DNA of 64,000 bases from Tabrizicola_A sp965284335. Its GTDB lineage: Bacteria > Pseudomonadota > Alphaproteobacteria > Rhodobacterales > Rhodobacteraceae. Below the pieces are notes generated by a model, which saw only the letters and a list, made by a program, of their open reading frames with translations, searched no databases and was not told the DNA's origin. Below, one piece after another: positions 1-7,861 of the stretch (the first letter of the stretch is position 1; each line of letters begins with the position of its first letter). The stretch lies in NCBI RefSeq assembly GCF_965284335.1, contig NZ_OZ260076.1. The stretch is one strand, 5' to 3'. A program made the position numbers and the translations under genes.

Positions 1-240
1 GGCCAGTGAATACTTGCTTTTCTTCTTTGCACACTCTGCGTCGGTGCCTGCAAGCCTTTGCCAGAAGAACCATACTGGTCGGGGTAAATAACTTAACATG
101 ATCGGTCTTGAACGATATCTTTTCGCGGACTGGCGCTTCGTAAACTTGCTTCGCAAAAGTGCAAAGATCTAGGCCCTGTGGACAATCAGGATTCCCATTT
201 TGGCTGATTTCTGATTCAAGCTTCCAAAGTGGAGGTTTGA

Positions 241-998
241 ATGAACGATCAGCGGTTCGTGGTGACAGATGCCTTTTGGAAGCGGCTTGAAGAGCATCTG
301 CCAGGCAAGGCCAGTAATGCGGGGGTCACGGCGAAGGACAACCGTCTGTTTCTGGAAGCGGTCTTCTGGCGTGTCCGGACGGGGTCGCCTTGGCGTGATC
401 TGCCGTCTGGTTTCGGTAAGTGGAACAGCCAATTTCGACGCTTCCGCAGATGGGCCAAATCGGGTGTTTTCGAGCGTCTTTTCAATGCGATGAGTGGTGA
501 CCCCGACCTTGAATATGCCCTCATCGACGGTACCATCGTTCAGGTTCACCAGAAGGCGAGCGGCGCAAAAGGGGGACTCAGGCTCAGGCCATCGGCCGCT
601 CTCGCGGCGGTTTGACGACCAAGATCGTGGCCCTCGTCGATGCGCTTGGCAATCTCATGCGCTTCATGCTGCTGCCGGGTCAGGCCCATGACATGAAGGG
701 TGTAGCACCCTTGATCCGAGGCGTGTCCTTCGGAGCGCTACTGGCAGACAAGGCGTTCGATGCGAATTGGTTGCTTGAAGAACTCGATGTGCGGGGCGCA
801 ACTGCAGTCATTCCGCCAAAAGCCAACCGCAAGCAGCAGCGCGACTATGATGCCAACGCCTACAGATGGCGGCACCTGATCGAGAACTACTTTGCGAAAA
901 TCAAGGAATTCAGGGGCATCGCGACGCGTTACGACAAGACAGACTGCAGCTATGCCGCCAACTGGAACCTTGCCGCTACCCTCATCGCGTCACGTTGA
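241..998 (+). CDS. IS5-family transposase, made by -1 frameshift
   Basis: DDE transposase split over two frames. The first part (241-615, 124 codons) has the helix-turn-helix-like DUF4096 region and the first catalytic Asp (residue 96, in YALIDGTIV). The second part (frame of 612-998) carries the second Asp (ADKAFDAN) and the Glu (LIENYFAK). Reading frame 2 upstream of its nominal TTG start gives TQAQAIGRSRGG, which continues the family consensus directly after GAKGG of frame 1. The join is therefore at the A4G5 run at 567-575. The fused product would be about 250 residues, the usual length. The gene probably moves only its own element. Confidence 0.9.
567..575 (+). other. Probable programmed -1 frameshift site
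   Basis: The run aaaaggggg lies where the protein homology changes from frame 1 to the -1 frame: GAKGG before it, TQAQAIGR after it. The zero-frame codons are gca aaa ggg; slipping back one base lets aaa re-pair. This is the usual place and type of slippery site in IS427-group transposases. It may instead be a simple indel, but everything else in the element is intact. Confidence 0.7.
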
Positions 999-1132
999 TT
1001 GTCCACAGGCCCTAGAAACTGAACGCTGGTAGGGAACGAAATTGTTGACATCTAAGTAGGGTACTCGCTTGTCAATTATTTGAAATACTCAATCAAGCAC
1101 CAAAATCGCCGCTCTCGTATCGACTGTTGGGA

Positions 1133-1162
1133 GCCAACGGCAGGCCAAACCCTGCCATTGGC
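1133..1162 (-). terminator. Hairpin downstream of lepA
   Basis: Arms 1133-1144 and 1151-1162 (gccaacggcagg / cctgccattggc) pair over 12 bases with one mismatch around a 6-base loop, 19 bases past the lepA stop. There is no clear T-run, so it may be a 3'-end-protecting or Rho-assisted hairpin rather than a textbook terminator. Confidence 0.5.
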
Positions 1163-1180
1163 TGTGGCAGAACCTAGCGG

Positions 1181-2980
1181 TTAATTATCCATCTTCAACG
1201 CCGAAATAAACGCCTCCTGCGGGATCTCCACCTTCCCGAACTGGCGCATCCGCTTTTTCCCGGCCTTCTGCTTCTCCAGCAGTTTCTTCTTCCGCGTCGC
1301 GTCGCCGCCATAGCACTTGGCGGTCACGTCCTTACGCATGGCCGACAACGTCTCACGCGCGATCACACGCGCGCCAATCGCAGCTTGGATCGGAATTTTG
1401 AACATATGCCGGGGGATCAGGTCTTTCAACTTTTCCACCATGGCGCGACCGCGCGACTCGGCCCGGTCACGGTGGACCATGATCGACAGCGCATCGACCG
1501 GCTCTTCGTTCACAAGGATCGACATCTTGACCAGATGATCCTCGCGGTATTCCGAGATGGTATAGTCGAAGGAGGCATAGCCCTTGGTCACCGATTTCAG
1601 GCGGTCGTAGAAGTCGAACACCACCTCAGCAAGCGGCAGGTCATATTCCACCATGGCGCGGTTGCCGGCATAGGTCAGGTTCAACTGAATGCCGCGGCGG
1701 TCTTGGCACAGTTTCAGCACATCGCCCAGATAGTCGTCGGGCACCATGATGGTGGCCTTGATGCGCGGCTCTTCGATGTGGTCGATATAGGTCAGGTCGG
1801 GCATGTCGGCGGGGTTGTGCAGGTCACGCACCTCGCCGTCTTTCATATAGAGTTTGAACACAACCGAGGGCGCGGTGGTGATCAGATCAAGGTCATATTC
1901 GCGTTCCAGACGGTCGCGGATCACCTCAAGGTGCAACAGCCCAAGGAAGCCGCAGCGGAAGCCAAAGCCAAGGGCCGCGCTGGTTTCCATCTCGGTCGAG
2001 AAAGACGCGTCGTTCAGCGACAGCTTTTCGATGGCGTCACGCAGCGCCTCAAAATCATTGGCATCCACCGGGAACAAGCCGCAGAACACCACGGGCTGGG
2101 CGGGTTTGAAGCCCGGCAGCGCCTCGGTGCAGCCGCGCTTTTCATGGGTGATGGTGTCGCCCACGCGGGTGTCACGCACCTGCTTGATCGAGGCGGTGAA
2201 GATGCCAATCTCACCCGGCCCAAGTTCGGCGATGTCGACCATCTGGGGTTTCAGCACCGCGAGCTTGTCGATGCCATAGACCGCATTGGTCTGCATCATG
2301 CGAACCCGGTCGCCCTTTTTCATCACGCCATCCATGATGCGCACCATGACGACAACGCCAAGGTAGGAATCATACCAGCTGTCCACCAGCATCGCCTTTA
2401 AAGGCGCGTCGCGGTCGCCTTGGGGGGCGGGCAGGCGGGTGACGATGGCCTCCAGCACATCAGGGATTCCAAGGCCGGATTTCGCAGAAATCGCGATGGC
2501 GTCCGAGGCATCAAGGCCGATGACGTCTTCGATGTTTTGCTTCACCCGCTCCGGTTCGGCTGCCGGAAGGTCGATCTTGTTCAAGACGGGCACAATCTCA
2601 TGCCCCGCATCCAGCGCGTGATAGACATTGGCCAGCGTTTGCGCCTCAACCCCTTGGGACGCATCGACCACCAAAAGCGAGCCTTCAACCGCGCGCATGG
2701 AGCGGGAGACCTCATAGGCAAAGTCGACGTGGCCGGGGGTGTCGATCAGGTTCAGGATATAGGTTTTCCCATCCTTGGCCGGATATTCGATGCGCACCGT
2801 GTTGGCCTTGATGGTGATGCCGCGTTCGCGTTCAATATCCATGCTGTCCAGCATCTGCGCCTTCATATCGCGCGCAGCCACCGTGCCGGTCATCTGGATG
2901 AGCCGGTCGGCGAGAGTGGATTTGCCGTGGTCGATATGGGCCACGATGGAGAAATTGCGGATGAGATCAAGCTGGGTCAT
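1181..2980 (-). CDS. lepA: Elongation factor 4 (LepA)
   Basis: Translational GTPase that binds the ribosome and back-translocates or remodels stalled complexes. It has 599 residues, the normal length. The P-loop AHIDHGKST is at about residues 14-22, followed by the switch region with RERGIT, DTPGHVDF and NKID. The C-terminal LepA domain has the family lysine/arginine-rich end (GDATRKKKLLEKQKAGKKRM). The start at MTQLDLIRNFSIVAH fits the family N-terminus exactly. It is monocistronic here. A hairpin follows its stop, and an IS element lies beyond that hairpin. Confidence 0.98.
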   Translation of the reverse strand: MTQLDLIRNFSIVAHIDHGKSTLADRLIQMTGTVAARDMKAQMLDSMDIERERGITIKANTVRIEYPAKDGKTYILNLIDTPGHVDFAYEVSRSMRAVEGSLLVVDASQGVEAQTLANVYHALDAGHEIVPVLNKIDLPAAEPERVKQNIEDVIGLDASDAIAISAKSGLGIPDVLEAIVTRLPAPQGDRDAPLKAMLVDSWYDSYLGVVVMVRIMDGVMKKGDRVRMMQTNAVYGIDKLAVLKPQMVDIAELGPGEIGIFTASIKQVRDTRVGDTITHEKRGCTEALPGFKPAQPVVFCGLFPVDANDFEALRDAIEKLSLNDASFSTEMETSAALGFGFRCGFLGLLHLEVIRDRLEREYDLDLITTAPSVVFKLYMKDGEVRDLHNPADMPDLTYIDHIEEPRIKATIMVPDDYLGDVLKLCQDRRGIQLNLTYAGNRAMVEYDLPLAEVVFDFYDRLKSVTKGYASFDYTISEYREDHLVKMSILVNEEPVDALSIMVHRDRAESRGRAMVEKLKDLIPRHMFKIPIQAAIGARVIARETLSAMRKDVTAKCYGGDATRKKKLLEKQKAGKKRMRQFGKVEIPQEAFISALKMDN

Positions 2981-3034
2981 GGCCGCGGATATATAGGAGT
3001 GCTGCCCGTCGGGAAAGGGGCCATATGGTGCGGT

Positions 3035-4138
3035 TTAATCGAGGGTCGAGACCTGATACTGCGCACGCTCCAGCCAATCGGGGTTGATCTCCACCCCCCA
3101 GCCGGGCGCGTCGGTGACGGTCGCATGGCCATCGGTGATCTGGTAGGGATCGTTGCGGAAAAGCCCGTATTGCCAAGGGTAGTAGTCGGGGCCTTCGATG
3201 GAAAACTCCAGATATTTGCCGGCGTTCGGGATCGCGCGCAACAGGTGCATGGTGCAGAGCGTGACGAGCGAGAGGTTGGCGGCGTGGGGTGTCACCGGCA
3301 GGTTCTGGGCGGCGGCCATGCGGCAGACTTCCATCGTGCGGTGCATGCCCCCCATATACATGATGTCGGGCTGGGCGATATCCACGGCCTTGCGGTCAAA
3401 CATCAATTGCCAACTGGAATATTCGCAATCCTGCTCGCCCCCCGCGACATCCAGCGACAGGGCGGCGCGAACCTCAGCCGTCTGATCGGGTTCCCAATAG
3501 GGGCAGGGTTCCTCGAAATGGCCGATGCCCTGGTCTTGCAGGAGCTTGCCCACCTCAATGGCGCGGGCGGGGGAGTAGCAGGAATTGCCGTCAACCAGTT
3601 TGTCGATCCCGTCACCAAGGGCCTTGGACACGACAGGCACGACAGCCTCGGTCCGGCCCGGCCATTCGTCACTGTCGCGGCCACATTCGGCACCCACCCG
3701 CCATTTGAAGGCGGTGAAGCCATAGGTGTCGCGCAGGCGCAGGAAGCGGGCGGCCTCATCCTTTGGCGTGATGTCGCGCTTCATGGAAGAAGCATAGGCG
3801 CGAACCCGGCCCGGGCTGCCGCCCAGAAGCGTGGCAACGGGCTTGCCCTCGACCTTGCCGCGCAAATCCCACAGCGCGGTATCAAGGCCGGTCTGCGCGC
3901 GGCGCAGATAGCTGCCGGGGAACTTGTGTTCGCGCTCATAGATGCGTTGGATCGTGTCGGCAAAGTCGAGCGCGTTGGTTCCCAAAGCGTAGGGGGCCAC
4001 CTGACGGTGGAAGATCTGCGCTGTGATGTCGGCGTTATAGGTGGACATCTGACCCCAGCCGGTGGCACCGGTTTCGGTTGTGGCGCGCACAAAGCTGACG
4101 GCGGGGGTGGTGAAGCTTTCCAGCTTGGTGATTTTCAT
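3035..4138 (-). CDS. Enolase-superfamily (mandelate racemase/muconate lactonizing) dehydratase
   Basis: 367 residues with the N-terminal capping domain and a TIM barrel. The metal ligands are visible as Asp183 (LVDGNS), Glu209 (HFEEPC) and Glu235 (GGEQD). General base candidates are Lys145 in FKWRVG and His285 in TPHAANLS, paired with Asp258 (QPD). This is the mandelate-racemase-type Lys/His arrangement, so a sugar-acid or hydroxy-acid dehydratase or racemase is likely. The substrate cannot be read from sequence. It lies 54 bases downstream of the lepA start on the same strand and is divergent from the CbiX-like gene. No sugar-acid operon surrounds it. Confidence 0.88.
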   Translation of the reverse strand: MKITKLESFTTPAVSFVRATTETGATGWGQMSTYNADITAQIFHRQVAPYALGTNALDFADTIQRIYEREHKFPGSYLRRAQTGLDTALWDLRGKVEGKPVATLLGGSPGRVRAYASSMKRDITPKDEAARFLRLRDTYGFTAFKWRVGAECGRDSDEWPGRTEAVVPVVSKALGDGIDKLVDGNSCYSPARAIEVGKLLQDQGIGHFEEPCPYWEPDQTAEVRAALSLDVAGGEQDCEYSSWQLMFDRKAVDIAQPDIMYMGGMHRTMEVCRMAAAQNLPVTPHAANLSLVTLCTMHLLRAIPNAGKYLEFSIEGPDYYPWQYGLFRNDPYQITDGHATVTDAPGWGVEINPDWLERAQYQVSTLD

Positions 4139-4230
4139 GGCGCGCTCCCTTGTTCGGGGCAGGCTAAGATGGTCTGGTAAGGGCGGCGTGTCAGTTCACG
4201 ACGCGGATGTCTGGTGGGCGACGGCGGAAG

Positions 4231-4262
4231 CCTCCGGCGGGAGTATTTGGGCCAAGAGGAAG
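4231..4262 (+). repeat. Intergenic repeat, GTATTTGG-type, copy 1
   Basis: The string cctccggcgggagtatttgg at 4231-4250, followed by gccaagaggaag, lies just before the CbiX-like start codon. It is one of four related short elements in the window, all carrying gtattt followed by gg (the others are at 36250, 39373 and 51675). It ends in gaggaag, which may also serve as the ribosome binding site of the next gene. Confidence 0.55.
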
Positions 4263-4265
4263 TGG

Positions 4266-4961
4266 ATGGGCAAAGTTCTGATTGTGGCGCATGGCCAGCC
4301 CTCGGACCCCGGTCCGGCGGAGGCGGCTTTGGCGCGCTTGGCCGAGGCGGTGGCGGCGGTATTGCCGGGCTGGGCGGTGGCCTCGGCGACCTTGGCCGCG
4401 CCGGGGGCGCTGAAGGCGGCGGTGGCGCGGCTGGGGCCGGGGTTTTCGGTGTTTCCGATGTTCATGGCCGGGGGCTGGTTCACGCGGGTGCATCTGCCGG
4501 GGCAACTGGCGGGGCTGGGGGCGCAGGACTGGCAGATGCTGGAGCCCTTTGGCTGTCTGGAGGCGGTGCAGGGGCTGGCGGTGGATCTGGTGGCCGAAAG
4601 CGGGGCCTCTGAGGCGATCATCGCCGCGCATGGCAGTTTCAAAAGCCCGGTTCCGGCCGCGATTGCCGGGCGTGTGGCAGGGCTGGTGTCGGCGCGTGGC
4701 CTGCGGGTGGCGGCGGGGTTCATTGATCAGGAGCCGCGTCTGGCCGGGTTGACCGGCTTTGGCCGTGCGGCCGTTTGCCTGCCCTATTTCGCGGCCGAGG
4801 GCGGGCATGTGGTGGAGGATATTCCCGCAGCCTTGGCCGAGGCGGGGTTTCAGGGGCAGCTTTTGCCCGCGCTGGGCCTTGATCCCCGGGTGCCGGGGAT
4901 CATCTCCGAGGCCGTGCGCGAGCGGCGCGCGGTTTGCGCGGGGGCGTGCCGTTGGGGGTGA
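4266..4961 (+). CDS. CbiX/SirB-type sirohydrochlorin chelatase-like protein
   Basis: 231 residues in two repeated halves, each opening with the CbiX His motif: VAHGQPSDP near the N-terminus and AAHGSFKSP near residue 120. These histidines bind the metal in the class II chelatase family (cobalt or iron insertion into sirohydrochlorin). The ATG at 4266 is chosen because the homologous MGKVLIVAHG begins there and gaggaag precedes it; the frame stays open upstream but with no family sequence. It stands alone, with no cobalamin or siroheme genes nearby, so the substrate is inferred only from family. Confidence 0.82.
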   Translation: MGKVLIVAHGQPSDPGPAEAALARLAEAVAAVLPGWAVASATLAAPGALKAAVARLGPGFSVFPMFMAGGWFTRVHLPGQLAGLGAQDWQMLEPFGCLEAVQGLAVDLVAESGASEAIIAAHGSFKSPVPAAIAGRVAGLVSARGLRVAAGFIDQEPRLAGLTGFGRAAVCLPYFAAEGGHVVEDIPAALAEAGFQGQLLPALGLDPRVPGIISEAVRERRAVCAGACRWG

Positions 4962-4968
4962 TTGGGCC

Positions 4969-4992
4969 GTAGGGCGGGGTTCACCCCGCACC
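4969..4992. repeat. REP-like palindrome, GTAGGG family, copy 1
   Basis: The sequence is gtagggcggggttcaccccg followed by cacc. The core gcgggg-ttca-ccccgc forms a perfect 6-bp hairpin. It sits in the 37-base gap between two convergent genes, so it may terminate both. It has the same gtaggg...cc(a)cc plan as the elements at 18609 and 20230. Confidence 0.7.
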
Positions 4993-4998
4993 AAAGGT

Positions 4999-6381
4999 TC
5001 AGACCGTGTGCAGGTAGAGGTCGAAATCGACCTCGGACACGGTGCGCATGACGCGGGCATATTCGGCGGCCTTCACGGCGGTGAAGGTGCGGTGCATGTC
5101 GGCGCCCAGCGCTTCCTTGAGGAACTCCGAGCCTTGCGCCAGCTTGATGGCCGAGCGCCAATCCTCGGGGATGACGACGGTGGTTTCGGCCTCATAGCCG
5201 TTGCCGGTGACCTCGGGGCCTGGGTCGATCTGGTGTTTCAGCCCGTGGCGGATGCCCGCAAGCACGGTCGCGGCCACCAGATAGGGGTTGGCATCCACCC
5301 CCGCCGGGCGGTGTTCGATGCGCCGCGCGCGGATGTCGCCCGCCGGGATGCGCAGCGCCACCGAGCGGTTGTTGACGCCCCAGGTCGGCGAGACCGGCGC
5401 GTAGGACTGGCTGGCAAAGCGGCGCCACGAGTTCGCGTGCGGTGCAAAGACCAGCATCGCCTCGCCCATGGTCTGTTGCAGCCCGCCGATGGCGTGCTTG
5501 ATCGTGTCGTTATACTGGCCCTCCACCGCCTCGACAAAAACGTTCTGGCCTTTGGCGTCTTGCAGCGAGACGTGGAAATGCATGCCGGAACCGGCGTAAT
5601 TCTCATTCGGTTTGGCCATGAAACAGGCGGTGACGCCGTGGAGGCGCGCGTGCATCCGCACGAGGCGCTTCAGGCGCATCAGGTCATCGGCGGCCTGCAT
5701 GACGTTTTCGCGGTAATGCAGGGTAAGTTCATACTGGCCCGGGGCGAATTCGGAAATCAGGGTTTCGGCCTTGATCCCGGCGGCCTTGGCACCGGCATAG
5801 ACATCGTTGAACAGGGGAAGCATGCCGTGGAGTTGGTCGACCGAATAGACATCGGTTTTCGAGTTGCGGCGGCGGTCGAGGACGTCGCGCGCTGGGATCA
5901 TCTTGCCATTCTGATCACGGTCGTTTTCCAGAAGGAAGAATTCCAGCTCAAAGGCGCCTGCGGGATAAAGGCCCTCGGTCGCCATGGCGTCCACTTGCCG
6001 TTGCAGGGCGTGGCGCGGGTCTGACGTCATCGGCGTGCCGTCGAGATTGTAAAGCGACAGGAACAGCTCGCCCCGGGGCGGGTTGGTGCCCGCAAGCGGC
6101 ACCAGCGTGCCGGGGATCGGCCAAGCGCGGCGGTCGCCGTCGCCCTCGTCCCAGATGAGGCCGGTTTCATGCACATCCTCGCCGCAGATGTCGAGACCGA
6201 GGATGGAAATCGGCATGTGGCGGCCGGATTTGTAGATGGAGAGAAGCTCGTGCCGCCGGATGATCTTGCCGCGGCCGATGCCGTTCGAGTCATGCAGGAT
6301 GATATCGAAAGCCTCAATCTCGGGATGGGCGGCGAGGAAGGCTTCGGCTTCGGCAGGGGTGGACCCGGATGGGCTGGTCAT
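4999..6381 (-). CDS. Glutamine synthetase-like gamma-glutamyl-amine ligase (PuuA type), paralogue 1
   Basis: 460 residues of the GS catalytic fold. Visible are the Glu-metal motif FELEFFLLE, the SEFAPGQYEL region, the HFHVSL motif and the Arg-rich NRSVALRIP stretch. The fold and length match the PuuA/GMAS branch, which ligates glutamate to an amine rather than to ammonia. It starts 12 bases after the class III aminotransferase stop, so the two are probably co-transcribed. With aruI and aruH upstream it may act on an amine formed from arginine. The exact acceptor is not readable. A second paralogue lies at 18674. Confidence 0.85.
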   Translation of the reverse strand: MTSPSGSTPAEAEAFLAAHPEIEAFDIILHDSNGIGRGKIIRRHELLSIYKSGRHMPISILGLDICGEDVHETGLIWDEGDGDRRAWPIPGTLVPLAGTNPPRGELFLSLYNLDGTPMTSDPRHALQRQVDAMATEGLYPAGAFELEFFLLENDRDQNGKMIPARDVLDRRRNSKTDVYSVDQLHGMLPLFNDVYAGAKAAGIKAETLISEFAPGQYELTLHYRENVMQAADDLMRLKRLVRMHARLHGVTACFMAKPNENYAGSGMHFHVSLQDAKGQNVFVEAVEGQYNDTIKHAIGGLQQTMGEAMLVFAPHANSWRRFASQSYAPVSPTWGVNNRSVALRIPAGDIRARRIEHRPAGVDANPYLVAATVLAGIRHGLKHQIDPGPEVTGNGYEAETTVVIPEDWRSAIKLAQGSEFLKEALGADMHRTFTAVKAAEYARVMRTVSEVDFDLYLHTV

Positions 6382-6393
6382 AGTCTTGATCTT

Positions 6394-7761
6394 TCAGGAA
6401 AAAAGTTCGGTCAGAACCTCGTCGAAGGCGGCGATCAGGCGGTCAACCTGACGTTTCTTCGTGGCGGGGCTGATCAGCATCATGTTGTGGAACGGCGCAA
6501 TCAGGCTGCCGCGGTTGAGAAGGGCGGTATGGAGTGCCGCCTCGACCTGCGGCTGATGGGCATGGCCGGCCTCGGTGCCGTTATGAAGGGGGCCGGGGGC
6601 GCAGATGAATTCCACCCGCGCGCCGACCCGCACGACATGCCAAGGCGCCTGATGCCGTTCGATCACCTGCACCAGCCCATGCGACAGCCGTTCAGCCAGC
6701 TTTTCCATATGGGCATAGTTCTTGGCCGTCATCACCTCGCCAAGCGTGGCCTTGAGGCAGGCGAATTGCAGCGGGTTGGCGGAAAGCGTGGTGCCCATGC
6801 CGGAATGGCCGGACGGGCGGGCGGCGTTGGCCTCCTCGTATCGCTGTGCGATCTCGTCGGTCATCCCCCAAACGGCGGTGGGCAGGCCGCCGGCCACGCA
6901 TTTGCCGACGACGAAGATATCGGGCGAGAGGGAGTGGACACGGGTATAGCCGCCAAGACCGGAAGAGATGGTGTGCGTCTCGTCGATGATGAGAAGCGCG
7001 CCGTAGCGGCGCGAGAGGGTGCGCAATCCGTCGTGAAAGCCTGCATCGGGCAGCACCATGCAGGAGTTGGTCATCACCGGTTCGGTCAGGATGGCGGCAA
7101 TCTCGCCCGTGGCAAGGGCGGCTTCGACGGCGGCCAAATCGTTGAACTCGACGGCCGTCGCGCCAAGGGTCAGGTCGGCCACCTGGCCCATAAGCCCTTG
7201 GCGGTTTTGGGTTTTGCCATTGGCCAGTTCGACCATCGCATCATCCACGGTGCCGTGGTAGCAGCCGTTGAACACCAAGATCTTGGGACGCCCCGTAATG
7301 GCGCGGGCGACGCGAATGGCAAAGCGGTTGGCATCGGTGGCGGTGGTGGCGATCTGCCAGCGGAAGGGGCCGAAGAGCTTTTGCAACAGACGCCCCGCCT
7401 CAAGCGCGTCTTCGGTCGGCAGCATATAGGTGAGCCCGCGCTTGGCCTGATGGCGGATCGCCTTGGCCACCGGCTCGGGCGAGTGGCCGAACATGCTGCC
7501 GGTGTCGCCCAGACAGAAATCGTCGATTTCATAGCCATCAATATCGGTCAGCCGCGCGCCTTTGGCATGGGCGACCAAGGGCAAATGTGGCATGGGCCAG
7601 TCGGTCATCCAGTGCAAAGGGACGCCGGACAAAAACACATCAGCCCCATTGGCCAGCGCCGCCTTGGCCTTGGGACGTGAGGCGGCATAGCGTTTGGCCT
7701 CGCGCTGGGCGAGGGTTTCCAGCCGATCCTTGGCGATGCCAGCAATCAAATCTTTGGGCAT
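6394..7761 (-). CDS. Class III PLP aminotransferase (glutamate-1-semialdehyde aminotransferase-like)
   Basis: 455 residues. PLP-binding features are the TATDAN segment in place of the usual TGTEA, the Asp of IIDETHT, and the Schiff-base Lys of FVVGKCVAGG. NCBI-type annotation would be aspartate aminotransferase family protein. The ATG at 7761 has ggag seven bases upstream. It is 100 bases downstream of aruI and 12 bases before the GS-like gene. In this context a role in moving the amino group of an omega-amino acid or aldehyde made from arginine is an inference. It is too divergent and out of context to be hemL. Confidence 0.85.
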   Translation of the reverse strand: MPKDLIAGIAKDRLETLAQREAKRYAASRPKAKAALANGADVFLSGVPLHWMTDWPMPHLPLVAHAKGARLTDIDGYEIDDFCLGDTGSMFGHSPEPVAKAIRHQAKRGLTYMLPTEDALEAGRLLQKLFGPFRWQIATTATDANRFAIRVARAITGRPKILVFNGCYHGTVDDAMVELANGKTQNRQGLMGQVADLTLGATAVEFNDLAAVEAALATGEIAAILTEPVMTNSCMVLPDAGFHDGLRTLSRRYGALLIIDETHTISSGLGGYTRVHSLSPDIFVVGKCVAGGLPTAVWGMTDEIAQRYEEANAARPSGHSGMGTTLSANPLQFACLKATLGEVMTAKNYAHMEKLAERLSHGLVQVIERHQAPWHVVRVGARVEFICAPGPLHNGTEAGHAHQPQVEAALHTALLNRGSLIAPFHNMMLISPATKKRQVDRLIAAFDEVLTELFS

Positions 7762-7861
7762 GGGGCGACTCCATTGCGCAACTTCACGGTCTTATGCCGT
7801 AAAATTTGATCAAATTAAAGCGGGCGCAGGCGAATTTTCGACGAAAATTCGGGTGGCGTGG

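Larger units (their letters stand above)
169..1015 (+). mobile_element. IS5-family (IS427-like) insertion sequence, complete
   Basis: The element is bounded by perfect 20-bp inverted repeats at 169-188 and 996-1015 (left end ctaggccctgtggacaatca). The outermost ctag is on both sides and could be a 4-bp target duplication or part of the repeat. It encodes one transposase in two overlapping frames. The size (about 0.85 kb), the terminal sequence and the two-frame transposase fit the IS427 group of IS5. The ends and both reading frames are intact, so it may be active. The 168 bases on its left hold no gene that I can see and are AT-richer than the rest of the window. Confidence 0.93.

Noticed and set aside
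1045..1073. ttgaca at 1045 as a promoter
   Set aside because: No -10 at a suitable distance, and it would read against lepA with no gene to serve.
1385..2401. A 338-codon frame antisense to lepA
   Set aside because: A codon-bias by-product; His/Gln-rich without family match.
2420..4180. A 586-codon open frame on the plus strand across lepA and the dehydratase
   Set aside because: It is the opposite-strand shadow of two clear genes in high-GC DNA and has no recognisable protein sequence.
6394..7761. hemL (glutamate-1-semialdehyde aminotransferase)
   Set aside because: The PLP fold is the same, but the context is catabolic and alphaproteobacteria make 5-aminolevulinate with HemA (ALAS).
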